Shown: positions 10,101-20,923, numbered from the stretch's first letter. The stretch is DNA of 64,000 bases from Hyphomicrobiales bacterium (GCA_900468285.1 UBTF01000009.1:1-64000), one strand, 5' to 3'. The notes: a model not told the origin generated them from the sequence alone. Numbers and translations: made by a program.

Positions 10101-13100
10101 AGTCCGCCGAGACCGAAGATCGTCTCTTCGTCTCCGAGCATGTCTCGAGCGAGCTACGCAAGATCGCCCGTCGCACATGGCGCTATTACGAAGCCTTCGT
10201 CACATCGGGTGAAAACTACCTCCCGCCGGACAACTTTCAGGAAACGCCGGAGCCTATCGTTGCCAGCCGTACCTCGCCGACCAATATCGGCGTCTACCTG
10301 CTGTCTGTGATTTCGGCCCGTCAATTCGGCTGGATCAGCTTCTCGGAAACCGTCGAGCGGATGGAAAAGACCATCGAGACGGTCGAGAAGATGGAGAAAT
10401 ACCGTGGTCACCTCTATAACTGGTACCACACCGATACCCTGCAGACGCTCGGTCCGCGCTACGTTTCCGCGGTCGATAGCGGTAACCTTGCCGGTCACCT
10501 CATCGCCATCTCGTCGGCCTGCCGTCAGTGGGCGGAAGCGCCGTCTGCGCATCTTCAGGGCAATCTCGACGGTATCGGCGATGTCGCCGGCATCCTGCGC
10601 GAAACCCTTAAGGAACTGCCTGACGATCGCAAGAACCTGCGCCCCCTGCATCGCCGTCTCGAGGAGCGTATCATCGGCTTCTCCAACGCGCTCGCCTCGG
10701 TCAAGCGTGAGCATGAGTTCGCCTCGATCCGCGTCATCAATCTGGCCGTCTTGGCCCGCGACATCCAGAAGCTGGCTTCCAACCTCAATCTGGAAGTCAA
10801 GTCGGAGCAAAGTGCGGAAGTCACGCGCTGGGCGCAGTCGCTGGTCGATTGCTGCGAAGCGCATATTTCCGACAGCGCCTTCGATCTCGCCACCATCGAT
10901 CCGTTGCGTGACCGGCTGAACTCGCTGCGCGACCGCAGCCGCAACCTCGCCTTCTCGATGGACTTCGGCTTCCTCTATCGCAAGGACCGCCGTCTTCTGT
11001 CGATCGGCTACCGCGTCGACAGCAAGGAGCTTGACGAGGCCTGCTACGACCTCCTCGCTTCCGAATGCCGCCTGACCAGCCTTTTTGCCATCGCAAAGGG
11101 CGATCTGCCGACCGAACATTGGTATCGTCTTGGCCGTCAGGTCGTGCCGATCGGCGCGCAGGGCGCTCTGGTTTCCTGGTCCGGCTCGATGTTCGAATAT
11201 CTGATGCCGCCCCTTGTCATGCAGGAGCGTCATGGTGGTATCCTGAACCAGACCAACAATCTGATCGTCAAGGAACAGGTCAATCACGGTCGCCGTCTGG
11301 GCACCCCATGGGGTATCTCGGAAGCGGCCTTCAATGCGCGCGACCACAACATGAACTACCAGTACACCAACTTCGGTGTACCCACGCTTGGCCTGAAGCG
11401 CGGCCTCGGCCAGAATGCCGTCATCGCGCCTTACGCCTCCATCCTGGCATCGCAATATGACCCGGATGCAGCGCTTGAAAACCTGCAGAAGTTGCGCAAA
11501 CTCGGCGCGCTCGGCCAGTACGGCTTCCATGATGCGGTCGATTTCACACCGACCCGCGTTCCCGATGGCAAGGTCTGCGCTGTCGTTTACAACTACTATG
11601 CCCACCACCATGGCATGTCGATTGCGGCCGTTGCCAACGTGGTTCTGGATGGCGTGTTGCGTGAACTCTTCCACGCTGACCCTGTTATCGAAGCCGCTGA
11701 ACTGCTGCTTCAGGAAAAGGCGCCACGCGAAGTTCCAGTGGTCAGTTCCAAATACGAGCCGGAGACACCCGGCAAGGAACAGGCCGACCTGCTGCGCGCA
11801 GAAGTTCGCACCATTGCCGATCCTGCCGTGCGGGACCGCGAGGTCGTGTTCCTTTCGAATGGTCACTATTCCACGATGCTGACATCGACAGGTGCCGGTT
11901 ACTCGAAGTGGAACGGTCTGGCGATTTCCCGCTGGAAGGCCGATCCGACAGAAGACCGTTGGGGTACGTTCCTGTTCCTGCGCGATACCGTTTCGGGCGA
12001 CTGGTGGAGCGCCACCGCAGAACCGCGCGTTGCCTTGGGCGAAAAGACCAAGACGGTCTTTACCGACGACAAGGCCGAATTCCACAAGACGGTCGGCGAT
12101 CTTCAGAGTGTGGTCGAGTGCATCGTGGCGACGGAGCATGACGCCGAAGGCCGCCGTGTGACCCTTCTCAATGTCGGTTCTGAGGATCGTTACATCGAAG
12201 TGACGTCCTACATGGAGCCCGTCATTGCCAATGAAGACGATGACAATGCTCACCCCTTGTTCTCCCGCATGTTCGTGCAGACGGAAATCGGCAAGCGTGG
12301 CGATGTCATTCGTGCATGGCGCAACAAGCGGTCTCCGAGCGAACCAAGCACGGTGATCGCGCATCTGGCCGCGGACAATGCCGGCCCGGCGCGTCCGACC
12401 GAATTCGAGACCGACCGCGCCAAGTTCATTGGCCGAGGCCGTTCTCTCGGTGAGGCGGCTGCATTCGATGCGGGTGCCACACTTTCCGGCACCGATGGCT
12501 TCACGCTCGACCCCATCCTGTCACTGCGACGCGTGGTGCGCGTTCCCGCCGGCAAGAAGGTCAGCGTCATCTTCTGGACGATTGCAGCTCCAAGCCGCGA
12601 AGATGTCGACAAGGCGATTGATCGTTACCGTCACCCGGATGCCTTCGCGCATGAACTCGTTCATGCCTGGACGCGAACACAGGTGCAGATGCGCCATGTG
12701 GGCGTGACTTCGCAGCAGGCAGCAGCCTTCCAGCATCTCGCCCGCTATCTCGTCTATCCAGATATGCATCTACGTGCGGATGCCGATACGCTGAAGACGG
12801 GTCTTGGTTCGCAACGGTCGCTGTGGCCGCTGGCGATTTCGGGCGACTTCCCGATCTTCAGCCTGCGTATCAATGATGATATGGACATGGACATCGCCAA
12901 GGAAGCCTTGAGCGCCCATGAATATCTGCGCGCCCGTGGCGTCATTTTCGATCTCGTCATCGTCAATGAACGCGCAGCATCCTACGCGCAGGACATGCAG
13001 CACGCGCTGGATTATATTTCCGAAGCCCAGCGCCGTATCAATCCGGCCGATGGCGGCAGACCGCACGTCTTCTCCGTCCGTCGCGACCTGATGGATGAGG

Positions 13101-15658
13101 AAACGTGGTCGGCCCTGCTGGCTGCCTCCCGCGTCGTTCTTCACGTTCGCAACGGCAAGATCGTTGATCAGGTCAACCGCGCCGTCTCGCTCTTTGCCGC
13201 CCATCGTGGGCCGGAAGGAAGCGATCTGGCACAGGCACGTCTGCCTGCCCCGGTCTTCCCGCAGGGCGAGCCGGTCGAAGACGCGCATGATCTGGATTTC
13301 TGGAACGGCTTCGGCGGTTTCGCAAAAACCGGCGATGAATATGTCGTGCGGCTTCACGGCGGTCAGTCCACGCCGCAGCCGTGGATCAATGTGATTTCCA
13401 ACGAACGTTTTGGTTTCCACATCTCCGCAGAAGGTGCCGGTTTCACATGGAGCCGCAACTCGCGCGATTACCAACTGACTCCATGGAGCAATGATCCGGT
13501 CATAAACCGTCCCGGTGAAGCGATCTATGTGTCGGATGTCGACAGCGGCAAGATTCACTCGCCTTTCGCCGCGTTGTCGCGAAATCCCGAGGCGGTATTC
13601 GAAGCCCGTCACGGCCTTGGTTATTCGGTTTTCCGCAGTGTTGACGATGGTCTCGATATCGAAGTCATCCAGACGGTGGATCGCGAAAAGCCGGTAAAGC
13701 TGTCACGTCTGACGGTTCGAAATGTCGGCACCCAGAACCGCCTTCTCAGAACCTATGGCTATGTCGAATGGGTGCTGGGCAACAATACCCAGAAGTCGGC
13801 GCCGTTCATTCTCAGCAACCATGATGAGGAAACCGGCGCGCTGTTTGCTTCAAACCCATACAGCATAGATTACAACGCCCGCACGGCCTTCCTGTCTCTC
13901 GATGGCCCGGCAAGCGGCTTTACCACCAGCAAACGCGAGTTCATCGGACGTTACGGGTCGGTTCAGGCACCGCAGGCTGTTCTGTCAGGCGCTGCCCTTT
14001 CCGGAAGCGTTGAGCTTGACGGTGCACCTTGTGCGGCGCTCATGCAGGAAATTCACCTCAAGCCAGGTGAAGAGCGGCATGTCCTGATTTACATGGGTGA
14101 TGCCGACACGGCGCAAGAGGCCCGCGCACTCGTGAAGGACATTCGCCAGAGCGACTTCGATGATGTTCTGGAAGCAAACAAGCGCTTCTGGAGCGGGTTC
14201 AGCGGACAGCTTCAGGTCTCCACGCCCGATGCCGGTTTCAACCACATGGTCAACAGCTGGCTGCCATATCAGGCGCTTGCGTGCCGCATTCTTGCGCGCA
14301 CGGCCTTCTATCAGTCCAGTGGTGCTTTCGGCTTCCGAGACCAGCTGCAGGACACGCTCGCCTTCCTGCTCTACCAGCCGGAACTTGCCCGCGAGCAGAT
14401 CCTGCGGGCCGCTGGACGTCAGTTTGCGGAAGGCGACGTGCAACACTGGTGGCTGCCATTGACGGGTGCCGGTGTACGAACCACGATTTCCGACGACGTG
14501 GTCTGGCTGGCTTACGCCGCCCACCAGTACATCGCCGCCACTGGCGACAAGGCTATCCTTGATGAAAGCATCCCGTTCCTCAAGGGACCGGCCTTGACCC
14601 CTGGCCAGCACGACGCCTTCTTCCAGCCGGAAACCAGCGAAACGACTGCAAGCCTGTATGAACATGCAGCACTTGCCCTCGATCTCGCCATCCACCGGAC
14701 GGGCGAAAACGGCTTGCCTCTCATCCTTGGCGGTGACTGGAACGACGGCATGAACCGTGTCGGCGTGGCTGGCAAGGGCACAAGCGTGTGGCTCGGCTGG
14801 TTCCTCGCCGGCACCCTTCGCGATTTCATCGAAATTGCAGAAGAGCGTGGCGATCTGGACCGTGTCGAGAAATGGAAGACCCATCGCGACAAATTGCGTG
14901 CTGCGCTGGAAACGGCGGGCTGGGACGGCGACTACTACCGTCGTGGCTACTTCGATGACGGCACGCCACTTGGCTCGATCACCAGCGAGGAGTGCCGTAT
15001 CGATTCGCTCGGCCAGAGCTGGAGCGTCCTTTCCGGCGAAGGTGAGGAACAGCGGTCGGCTCAGGCAATGGACGCGGTCATGAAGGAACTGGTGGACGAA
15101 GAGGCTGGTATCATCCGCCTGTTCACGCCAGCCTTCTCCCGCTCGCCGCAGGATCCGGGCTACATCAAGGCCTACCCGCCTGGTGTTCGCGAGAATGGTG
15201 GCCAGTATACGCACGCAGCCACATGGGTCGTGCTGGCGCTGGCCAAGCTTGGCCGCCATGAAGACGCGTGGAAGTGCTTCTCGCTTCTGAACCCCGTCAA
15301 TCATGCGCTCGACAGACCGTCTTCAGAGACCTACCGCGTCGAGCCCTATGTCGTAACGGCGGACGTCTATGGTGCCGGTGCCTATTCAGGTCGCGGCGGC
15401 TGGAGCTGGTACACGGGATCGGCCGGTTGGCTGTACCGCGCCGCCGTCGAGGGCATTCTCGGGATCACCCGCGTCAACGGTACTCTGCACATTGATCCAT
15501 CGCTTCCTGATGCGTGGGATGGCTTCTCCGCCAAGATCACGCTGGATGGCAAGGTGCGCGAAGTGGCCGTCAAACGGACCGCCGGAAGCCCGGATATAGA
15601 GGTCTCGCTCGACGGAAAGCCGGTGACAGGCATGGACAGGGCGATACCGTTCGATTAA
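7166..15658 (+). CDS. chvB: Cyclic beta-1,2-glucan synthase
   Basis: A 2,830-residue inner-membrane enzyme, the length expected for Agrobacterium ChvB/Rhizobium NdvB. It builds cyclic beta-1,2-glucan from UDP-glucose on itself as primer; the ChvA/NdvA exporter then moves the glucan to the periplasm for osmotic adaptation and host attachment. Membrane segments lie near residues 407-465, 810-850 and 930-980. The glycosyltransferase domain between them has TLDADTRL (about residue 620) and the QHRWARGDWQL block. A long C-terminal half carries the GH94 phosphorylase-like domain, with GGDWNDGMNRVG near residue 2522, that in this family controls ring size. The start at 7166 has a weak ribosome site but no better alternative. 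ndvB is a synonym. chvA is not in the window. Confidence 0.97.
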   Translation: MSFHITPTAAARDSEAKQIDHNDSIRSVYFTIDELRDCGAELSRTGADDLPGFMEFDFFARHRENEKEILRVYRTTAVDSENGATITPAAEWLLDNHYVIEEAIQEVRRDFPRKFYRQLPTVRIGNTEIPRVMALAWLYVAHTHSTVSRESMTALVEGYQTSKTLQIGELWALPSILRFVLIENLRRISIRVERSRRMRQKANEVVDEIIRLNDAEASATLLKQIDNLVDDPTFSTQFLYRLRNGSQTSGFALNWLEERLQSAGTDAENTMMAEHNRLASGNVTMGNIVKSLREIDDTEWSVWFEEVSHIDKVLREQTDYETLDFGSRNTYRNTVELLARRSPKTEIEVAQAAVDMVTETANSDEKHPHAPNVGSFLIGQRREELERRIGYTPLISQSVVRFMRQFNWLSVAVPVIALTALAMCIVGWFLADAGMPWYVVTAFLLMFALPASEGATGLFNTLVTFFVKPFRLVGYEFKEGIPEDARTLLAVPCMLTSRDSVDEMVRNLEVHYLANPHGEISFALISDWRDAPYEQSAEDVEILEYAKREVAALSARYAFDGRTRFFLLHRRRLYNPAEDCWMGWERKRGKLHELNMLLRGDKDTTFLNGANMVPENVKYVMTLDADTRLMRDAVTKLVGKMHHPINRPVHDPVTGRVIHGYGLLQPRVTPSLTTGKDASVFQRVFSINRGIDPYVFTVSDVYQDLTSEGTFTGKGLYDVDAFETALKGRIEENAVLSHDLLEGSFARCALVTDVELVEDFPTRYEVEVSRQHRWARGDWQLLPYIMEAKRGVTAIGRWKMIDNLRRSLTPIAWFVASVLGWYFMGPLGALIWQILLIFSLFVAPTLSLLSGLVPRSTDIVPQAHFHTLWSEIRATNAQVALRIVFIADSACMMADAIGRSLYRLFVSGKLMLEWRTAASIQSSAQGSILDYYRQMWHAPVVSLLGLLFASLPGDNAFLVGIPFALLWVFSPAVAWYVSQSAETEDRLFVSEHVSSELRKIARRTWRYYEAFVTSGENYLPPDNFQETPEPIVASRTSPTNIGVYLLSVISARQFGWISFSETVERMEKTIETVEKMEKYRGHLYNWYHTDTLQTLGPRYVSAVDSGNLAGHLIAISSACRQWAEAPSAHLQGNLDGIGDVAGILRETLKELPDDRKNLRPLHRRLEERIIGFSNALASVKREHEFASIRVINLAVLARDIQKLASNLNLEVKSEQSAEVTRWAQSLVDCCEAHISDSAFDLATIDPLRDRLNSLRDRSRNLAFSMDFGFLYRKDRRLLSIGYRVDSKELDEACYDLLASECRLTSLFAIAKGDLPTEHWYRLGRQVVPIGAQGALVSWSGSMFEYLMPPLVMQERHGGILNQTNNLIVKEQVNHGRRLGTPWGISEAAFNARDHNMNYQYTNFGVPTLGLKRGLGQNAVIAPYASILASQYDPDAALENLQKLRKLGALGQYGFHDAVDFTPTRVPDGKVCAVVYNYYAHHHGMSIAAVANVVLDGVLRELFHADPVIEAAELLLQEKAPREVPVVSSKYEPETPGKEQADLLRAEVRTIADPAVRDREVVFLSNGHYSTMLTSTGAGYSKWNGLAISRWKADPTEDRWGTFLFLRDTVSGDWWSATAEPRVALGEKTKTVFTDDKAEFHKTVGDLQSVVECIVATEHDAEGRRVTLLNVGSEDRYIEVTSYMEPVIANEDDDNAHPLFSRMFVQTEIGKRGDVIRAWRNKRSPSEPSTVIAHLAADNAGPARPTEFETDRAKFIGRGRSLGEAAAFDAGATLSGTDGFTLDPILSLRRVVRVPAGKKVSVIFWTIAAPSREDVDKAIDRYRHPDAFAHELVHAWTRTQVQMRHVGVTSQQAAAFQHLARYLVYPDMHLRADADTLKTGLGSQRSLWPLAISGDFPIFSLRINDDMDMDIAKEALSAHEYLRARGVIFDLVIVNERAASYAQDMQHALDYISEAQRRINPADGGRPHVFSVRRDLMDEETWSALLAASRVVLHVRNGKIVDQVNRAVSLFAAHRGPEGSDLAQARLPAPVFPQGEPVEDAHDLDFWNGFGGFAKTGDEYVVRLHGGQSTPQPWINVISNERFGFHISAEGAGFTWSRNSRDYQLTPWSNDPVINRPGEAIYVSDVDSGKIHSPFAALSRNPEAVFEARHGLGYSVFRSVDDGLDIEVIQTVDREKPVKLSRLTVRNVGTQNRLLRTYGYVEWVLGNNTQKSAPFILSNHDEETGALFASNPYSIDYNARTAFLSLDGPASGFTTSKREFIGRYGSVQAPQAVLSGAALSGSVELDGAPCAALMQEIHLKPGEERHVLIYMGDADTAQEARALVKDIRQSDFDDVLEANKRFWSGFSGQLQVSTPDAGFNHMVNSWLPYQALACRILARTAFYQSSGAFGFRDQLQDTLAFLLYQPELAREQILRAAGRQFAEGDVQHWWLPLTGAGVRTTISDDVVWLAYAAHQYIAATGDKAILDESIPFLKGPALTPGQHDAFFQPETSETTASLYEHAALALDLAIHRTGENGLPLILGGDWNDGMNRVGVAGKGTSVWLGWFLAGTLRDFIEIAEERGDLDRVEKWKTHRDKLRAALETAGWDGDYYRRGYFDDGTPLGSITSEECRIDSLGQSWSVLSGEGEEQRSAQAMDAVMKELVDEEAGIIRLFTPAFSRSPQDPGYIKAYPPGVRENGGQYTHAATWVVLALAKLGRHEDAWKCFSLLNPVNHALDRPSSETYRVEPYVVTADVYGAGAYSGRGGWSWYTGSAGWLYRAAVEGILGITRVNGTLHIDPSLPDAWDGFSAKITLDGKVREVAVKRTAGSPDIEVSLDGKPVTGMDRAIPFD

Positions 15659-15689
15659 GCGACCGGGGCTACGGCCCCGACCGCCAAAC

Positions 15690-15728
15690 AAAAAGCCACG
15701 GCTCCAAATGGAGGCCGTGGCTTTTTGT
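15690..15728. terminator. Bidirectional terminator between chvB and yggS
   Basis: AAAAGCCACGGC and GCCGTGGCTTTT form a long stem with a loop of about 12 bases. A T tract follows on the plus strand, and on the minus strand the A tract before the stem gives a second U tail. It serves the two convergent genes. Confidence 0.85.
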
Positions 15729-15823
15729 TGCGTATTAGCGTCAAGCCGCTGACGTGATTGGCGACAGGCGTTTGCCGTCACTCAGCGATCAAATGCGGCG
15801 AAGAACTACGTTATGGCTGCCGA

Positions 15824-16483
15824 CTATCGCGTGCCGAAAATGGCCGAACCAACCCTGACGCTCGTGGCACCGAATTCAATCGCCGTCTCGAAGTCCCCCG
15901 ACATCCCCATGGAAAGCTTCTGCACGCCACACTCTTTCGCAAGCTTGGCCAAAAGCGCGAAGTGCGGGCCCGGATACTCGTCGGCTGGCGGAATACACAT
16001 CAATCCCTCGACATCAAGCTCCAACTCGTTGCGGCACATGGCCACAAAAGCGACCGTCTCGCGCGGGTCCAGACCTGCCTTCTGCGGTTCAAGCCCGGTA
16101 TTGACCTGGACGTAAAAACGTAGCGTCCTGCCCTGCTTGCGGCACTCATCCGCGAGCACCTTTGCGATCTTTTCCCGATCGACACTCTGGATCACGTCGA
16201 ACAGCGCCACGGCCTCGGCAGCCTTGTTGGATTGCAATGGCCCGATGAGATGCAATTCTATGCCCTGGTTGCGCTCTTTCAGCGCAGGCCACTTGCCCTG
16301 GGCTTCCTGAACGCGATTTTCGCCGAAGACCCGCTGGCCGCAATCGATTACCGGCTGGATCGTGGCTGCATCGAATGTCTTGGAGACTGCAACGAGGCTG
16401 ACACTGTTCTCCTCGCGCCCGGCCTTTTCCGCTACCGACGCGATACGCTGCCTGACATCTTCAAGACGCGCTTCGATTTCCAT
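15824..16483 (-). CDS. yggS: YggS family PLP homeostasis protein (PLPBP)
   Basis: A 219-residue single-domain PLP-binding protein of the YggS/PROSC family, with an alanine-racemase-like barrel but no known catalysis. It helps keep free pyridoxal phosphate and amino/keto-acid pools in balance. The PLP-lysine region VSLVAVSKTF, the GENRVQEAQGKW loop, the LIGPLQSNK block and the C-terminal LSMGMSGDFETAIEFGATSVRVGSAIFG phosphate-binding region are all seen. The ATG at 16483 is preferred over the GTG directly before it (16486) by spacing from a GAGGTGG site. It is divergent from leuS, a common Rhizobiales arrangement. Confidence 0.92.
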   Translation of the reverse strand: MEIEARLEDVRQRIASVAEKAGREENSVSLVAVSKTFDAATIQPVIDCGQRVFGENRVQEAQGKWPALKERNQGIELHLIGPLQSNKAAEAVALFDVIQSVDREKIAKVLADECRKQGRTLRFYVQVNTGLEPQKAGLDPRETVAFVAMCRNELELDVEGLMCIPPADEYPGPHFALLAKLAKECGVQKLSMGMSGDFETAIEFGATSVRVGSAIFGTR

Positions 16484-16686
16484 CACACCACCTCAACATT
16501 CTCTATTGCATCCATCAGGATCCGGTTTCAGTAGCCGCCACCGGCCTTGATGCCAAGACGGATTGTCACCATTTGAACGCGGTTACCAAGATTGCGCCCT
16601 TACCTGACCCGCCAAACTTGACGCATAGGCAGTTTCGTGGTGAAGGTCAGCGCAAATTTTCCCCTTGATACCCGGATTTCAGAAGT

Positions 16687-19317
16687 ATGGCCATCGAACG
16701 TTATAATCCTCGCGACGCCGAGCCGCGCTGGCAGCAAAAATGGAACGAAGACAATGTTTTCGTGACAGACAATAGCGATCCGCGCGAGAAATATTACGTT
16801 CTTGAAATGTTTCCATATCCGTCCGGTCGCATTCACATGGGCCATGTGCGCAATTATGCCATGGGCGATGTCGTAGCGCGCTACAAGCGTGCAAGGGGAT
16901 ACAACGTTCTTCACCCCATGGGCTGGGATGCATTCGGGATGCCGGCTGAAAATGCCGCCATGCAGAACAATGTTCATCCGAAGGACTGGACCTACCAGAA
17001 CATAGCCACCATGCGTGGACAGCTGAAATCCATGGGCCTCTCTCTCGACTGGACCCGTGAGTTTGCGACATGCGATGTTGAATATTACAGCAAGCAGCAG
17101 GCACTTTTCATCGATTTCATGGAAAAGGGTCTGGTTTATCGCAAACAGTCGAAGGTCAACTGGGACCCTGTCGATCATACCGTTCTGGCCAATGAACAAG
17201 TCATCGATGGCCGCGGCTGGCGATCTGGCGCGTTGGTTGAACAACGCGAACTGACCCAGTGGTTCTTCCGCATCACCGACTTCAGCCAGGATTTGCTCGA
17301 CGAACTTGACGTTCTGGACCAATGGCCGGAAAAAGTGCGGCTGATGCAGAAGAACTGGATCGGCAAGTCGGAAGGCCTGTCGTTGCGCTGGCAGACGGTC
17401 ACCTCCACCGTGCCCGCCGGTTTTGATGACATCACGGTTTATACGACCCGGCCGGACACGCTCTTCGGCGCATCTTTCCTTGCTATTGCGGCAGACCACC
17501 CGCTTGCCAAGGCACTGTCCCAGTCCAACAGCGAACTGGCGGAGTTCTGCGACGAATGCCGTCGTCAGGGAACATCGCTGGCTGCGTTGGAAACGGCGGA
17601 AAAGCGGGGCTTCGATACGGGCGTCAAGGTTGTCCACCCCCTCGATTCCTCGATGGAACTGCCGGTCTACGTCGCCAATTTCGTCTTGATGGAATATGGC
17701 ACGGGCGCCATCTTCGGCTGCCCTTCCGGCGACCAGCGCGACCTCGATTTTGCACGCAAATACGGCCTGCCGGTCGTACCCGTCGTCATGCCGGAAGGCG
17801 AAAATGCAGACACATTCGCCATTGGCGAAACGGCATTTGTCGATGACGGCGTCATGATCAATTCGCAGTTCCTGAACGGCATGACAACGACGGATGCCTT
17901 TGAGGCCGTCGTTTCCAAGCTCTCGTCGCAAATGCTCGGCGGTGCTGTGCAAGCCGAGCGCAAGGTGAACTTCCGTCTGCGTGACTGGGGTATCTCCCGC
18001 CAGCGCTATTGGGGTTGCCCGATCCCGGTCATCCATTGCGAAGTCTGCGGTGTTGTCCCTGTCCCGAAGAAGGACTTGCCGGTCAAACTGCCCGACGATG
18101 TCACTTTCGACACCCCCGGTAATCCGCTGGACCGTCACCCAACCTGGCGGCATGTGTCATGCCCGCAATGCGGTCATGATGCCCGCCGTGAAACCGACAC
18201 GATGGACACCTTTGTCGATTCCAGCTGGTATTTCACCCGCTTTACCGCGCCGTGGGAGGAGCAGCCGACCGATCCGAAGATCGCCAATCGCTGGCTGCCT
18301 GTCGACCAGTATATTGGCGGCATCGAGCACGCGATCCTGCACTTGCTCTACTCGCGTTTCTTTACGCGTGCGATGAAGGCGACCGGCCATGTGGACGTGA
18401 AGGAGCCCTTCAAGGGCCTCTTCACCCAGGGCATGGTGGTGCATGAAACCTACCGTCTGGGCGAAGGCCAGAACGGTCAGTGGATCGTGCCCGCTGATAT
18501 CCGTATCGAAGAAGTCGACGGCAAGCGCCGCGCTTTCCTGCTGTCTGGCGGCGACGAAGTTCAGATCGGCTCGATCGAAAAAATGTCGAAGTCGAAGAAG
18601 AACGTTGTCGATCCCGACGATATCATCGCTTCCTACGGTGCCGATACCGCCCGCTTCTTCGTGCTGTCCGACAGCCCGCCGGATCGTGACGTCATCTGGT
18701 CGGAAGCTGGCGTTGAAGGCGCTCATCGTTTCGTACAGCGTGTCTGGCGCATCATCGGCGAAGCTACTGAAGAGTTGAAGACTGTTACACCGGCCCCCGC
18801 AAATGACGGGCAGGGCCTCGTTATGTCGAAGGCTGCGCACAAGACGCTGAAGGCTGTTCAGGACGATCTGGACAAGCTGGCCTTCAACAAGGCCATTGCT
18901 CGCATTTACGAGTTGGTCAACACATTGGCTGGTCCTCTGGCTGAGGTAGCGAGTGGCGGCAAGTCGACCCAGGAAAGGGCAGCGGCGCGCGACGCAGCCG
19001 AAATCCTGATCCGCATGATCGCGCCAATGACACCGCATCTGGCTGAAGAGTGCTGGAAGGTGTTGGGCAATGAAGGGCTTGTTGCACAAACGGCATGGCC
19101 AACATTCGTGCCGGCTCTCACGGAAGAAAATGACGTAGTCATGCCGGTCCAGATCAACGGCAAGAAACGCGGCGAATTGACAATCGCACGCGATGCGGAT
19201 CAAGATACCGTGCGCTCGGCTGTCGTCGAACTGGATGCTGTAAAAGCGGCTCTGGCCGGGGCCGAGCCGAAAAAGATCATTGTGGTTCCACAAAGGATTG
19301 TGAACATTGTTGTCTGA
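16687..19317 (+). CDS. leuS: Leucyl-tRNA synthetase
   Basis: An 876-residue class I aminoacyl-tRNA synthetase that charges tRNA-Leu. The HIGH-type motif is HMGH within [15 protein letters not shown] (residues about 46-60). The CP1 editing domain follows, with [12 protein letters not shown]. The DSSWYFTRF block and KMSKS at about residue 632 ([15 protein letters not shown]) complete the active site. A C-terminal anticodon-binding and leucine-specific domain ends [13 protein letters not shown]. Length is normal. The last 11 bases overlap lptE, so translation of lptE may be coupled. Confidence 0.98.
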   Translation: MAIERYNPRDAEPRWQQKWNEDNVFVTDNSDPREKYYVLEMFPYPSGRIHMGHVRNYAMGDVVARYKRARGYNVLHPMGWDAFGMPAENAAMQNNVHPKDWTYQNIATMRGQLKSMGLSLDWTREFATCDVEYYSKQQALFIDFMEKGLVYRKQSKVNWDPVDHTVLANEQVIDGRGWRSGALVEQRELTQWFFRITDFSQDLLDELDVLDQWPEKVRLMQKNWIGKSEGLSLRWQTVTSTVPAGFDDITVYTTRPDTLFGASFLAIAADHPLAKALSQSNSELAEFCDECRRQGTSLAALETAEKRGFDTGVKVVHPLDSSMELPVYVANFVLMEYGTGAIFGCPSGDQRDLDFARKYGLPVVPVVMPEGENADTFAIGETAFVDDGVMINSQFLNGMTTTDAFEAVVSKLSSQMLGGAVQAERKVNFRLRDWGISRQRYWGCPIPVIHCEVCGVVPVPKKDLPVKLPDDVTFDTPGNPLDRHPTWRHVSCPQCGHDARRETDTMDTFVDSSWYFTRFTAPWEEQPTDPKIANRWLPVDQYIGGIEHAILHLLYSRFFTRAMKATGHVDVKEPFKGLFTQGMVVHETYRLGEGQNGQWIVPADIRIEEVDGKRRAFLLSGGDEVQIGSIEKMSKSKKNVVDPDDIIASYGADTARFFVLSDSPPDRDVIWSEAGVEGAHRFVQRVWRIIGEATEELKTVTPAPANDGQGLVMSKAAHKTLKAVQDDLDKLAFNKAIARIYELVNTLAGPLAEVASGGKSTQERAAARDAAEILIRMIAPMTPHLAEECWKVLGNEGLVAQTAWPTFVPALTEENDVVMPVQINGKKRGELTIARDADQDTVRSAVVELDAVKAALAGAEPKKIIVVPQRIVNIVV

Positions 19318-19855
19318 TGCCTATTCCAGATGGGGCCGCGTAGCAGCCGCACTATCCGTCATTCTGTTTGCCGGCATTCTGGCCGGATGCCAGGTGAGAC
19401 CGCTTTATGGCGAAGCATCCGGCACGCGCCAGAAGCTTGAGACCGTGAATTTCGCCTCGGCCAATAGTCGCGTCTCACAGGAAGTACGTAATCATCTCGT
19501 CTTCATGGCCTATGGCGGCGCAGGCGAGCCGACGCGCAAGGAATACGAGGTCAAGATTACGGTGTCCTCGAGCGCGACCTCGACGGAAGTCACTGACGAC
19601 ACCAGCCTTTCCATCGGCAAGAACAATTATGACGGCCCATATCCCGGTCGCGTCAATATGAAGGGCTCATACGTGCTGACCCGCATTTCGGACGGCCAGG
19701 TTCTGCGCGCGGCAACGCGCAACGTCACGGCAATGATCGATCTTCCGCAGCAGCAATTCGCCAATATCCGCGCCGTGCGCGATGGTGAAAATCGTGCCGC
19801 CCGTGAGCTTGCCGAAATCATCGGCACGGACATCGCCGCCACTCTCAGCCGCTGA
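19307..19855 (+). CDS. lptE: LPS-assembly lipoprotein LptE
   Basis: A 182-residue outer-membrane lipoprotein that in this family partners LptD as the plug of the lipopolysaccharide export channel. The signal peptide ends in a lipobox LAGC, with the modified cysteine at residue 28, followed by QVRPLYG, typical of alphaproteobacterial LptE. The likely start is TTG at 19307 (or the next TTG, 19310) inside the leuS end, with AAGGA about ten bases before. The position between leuS and holA supports the assignment, since the family diverges strongly in sequence. Confidence 0.85.
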   Translation: MLSDAYSRWGRVAAALSVILFAGILAGCQVRPLYGEASGTRQKLETVNFASANSRVSQEVRNHLVFMAYGGAGEPTRKEYEVKITVSSSATSTEVTDDTSLSIGKNNYDGPYPGRVNMKGSYVLTRISDGQVLRAATRNVTAMIDLPQQQFANIRAVRDGENRAARELAEIIGTDIAATLSR

Positions 19856-19865
19856 GATCCGTTCG

Positions 19866-20903
19866 ATGACGGAAATCAAGTCGCATGAATTCGAACGCTT
19901 CGCCGAAAAACCGGCGGAGCGTTTTCGCGTTTTCGTGCTCTACGGCCCTGATCGCGGTCTGGTCTCAGAACGGGCCTCCCTCATTGCGGCCAAGACCGGC
20001 ATCGATCCCAATGATGCCTTCGCCTCGCTCAAGCTGACGGCGTCCGACCTGCAAGGCGATCCCGGTCGACTGCTGGACGAGGTGAACTCGATAGGCCTGT
20101 TTGGCGGCGAAAAGCTTGTCTGGGTCAAGGGCGCGGCCAATGAGAAGGCACTTGTAGACGCCCTTCAGGTTCTATCGGACAATCCCCCCGAATCGAGCTT
20201 TCTGATCGTCGAAGCAGGCGATCTCAAGAAAGGCACTGGCCTGCGCAAGATTGCGGAGCCATCCCGCGCGATTGCCGCCATCCCCTGCTATGCCGACGAC
20301 GCAAGGGCCATCAATGCGTTGATCGATCAGGAGCTATCGACCGAGAACCTGCGCATTTCGCCAGCGGCACGCCAGAGACTGACGGAATCGCTGGGTGGTG
20401 ATCGCATTGCCTCTCGCAATGAGGTGCGCAAGCTGGCGCTCTATTGTCGCGGTCGCGATGTGATCGAAGAGGATGACGTGATGTCGATCATCGGCGATGC
20501 CAGCATGGTGTCAGCGGATGATGCCGTGGATGCGATACTGAAAGGCGACCGAAACGCTTTCTTTCACGCCACGCAGAAAATCATCGCGTCCAAGACACCC
20601 ATCTTCCTGGTCCTGCAAGGATGCCTTCGGCAATTCCAGCTTCTGGATCAGATGCGGGCTGAGATGGATGAGAAAAAGCTGCAGGCGGGTCAGGTCATGC
20701 AGACGATGGGACGAGGCGTCCATTTTCGTCGCAAGCCGGTTATCGAACGTGCGCTGCGTACATGGCAGCCAGCAGCGATTGCGCGTGAAATGAACCGACT
20801 ACAGGCCGCCATCCTGCAAAGCCGCCAGCGGCAAAGCCTGGAGGAAAGCGTGGCATTGCTGACGCTGCTGTCCACCACCTTGCAATCCGGGCGTGCCGGC
20901 TAG
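19866..20903 (+). CDS. holA: DNA polymerase III, delta subunit
   Basis: A 345-residue clamp-loader delta subunit; with gamma/tau and delta' it opens the beta sliding clamp and places it on DNA. The N terminus (MTEIKSHEFERF, then FVLYGPDRGLVSERA) matches the non-ATPase AAA-like fold of HolA. The middle KGTGLRKIAEPSRAIAAIPCYADD and the C-terminal clamp-loader helices are recognisable. The ATG at 19866 lies 10 bases after the lptE stop. An upstream start would run through lptE in another frame and is rejected. In most alphaproteobacteria parB follows holA; here it does not. Confidence 0.9.
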   Translation: MTEIKSHEFERFAEKPAERFRVFVLYGPDRGLVSERASLIAAKTGIDPNDAFASLKLTASDLQGDPGRLLDEVNSIGLFGGEKLVWVKGAANEKALVDALQVLSDNPPESSFLIVEAGDLKKGTGLRKIAEPSRAIAAIPCYADDARAINALIDQELSTENLRISPAARQRLTESLGGDRIASRNEVRKLALYCRGRDVIEEDDVMSIIGDASMVSADDAVDAILKGDRNAFFHATQKIIASKTPIFLVLQGCLRQFQLLDQMRAEMDEKKLQAGQVMQTMGRGVHFRRKPVIERALRTWQPAAIAREMNRLQAAILQSRQRQSLEESVALLTLLSTTLQSGRAG

Positions 20904-20923
20904 GCGTCTTGAGAAATTAAAAA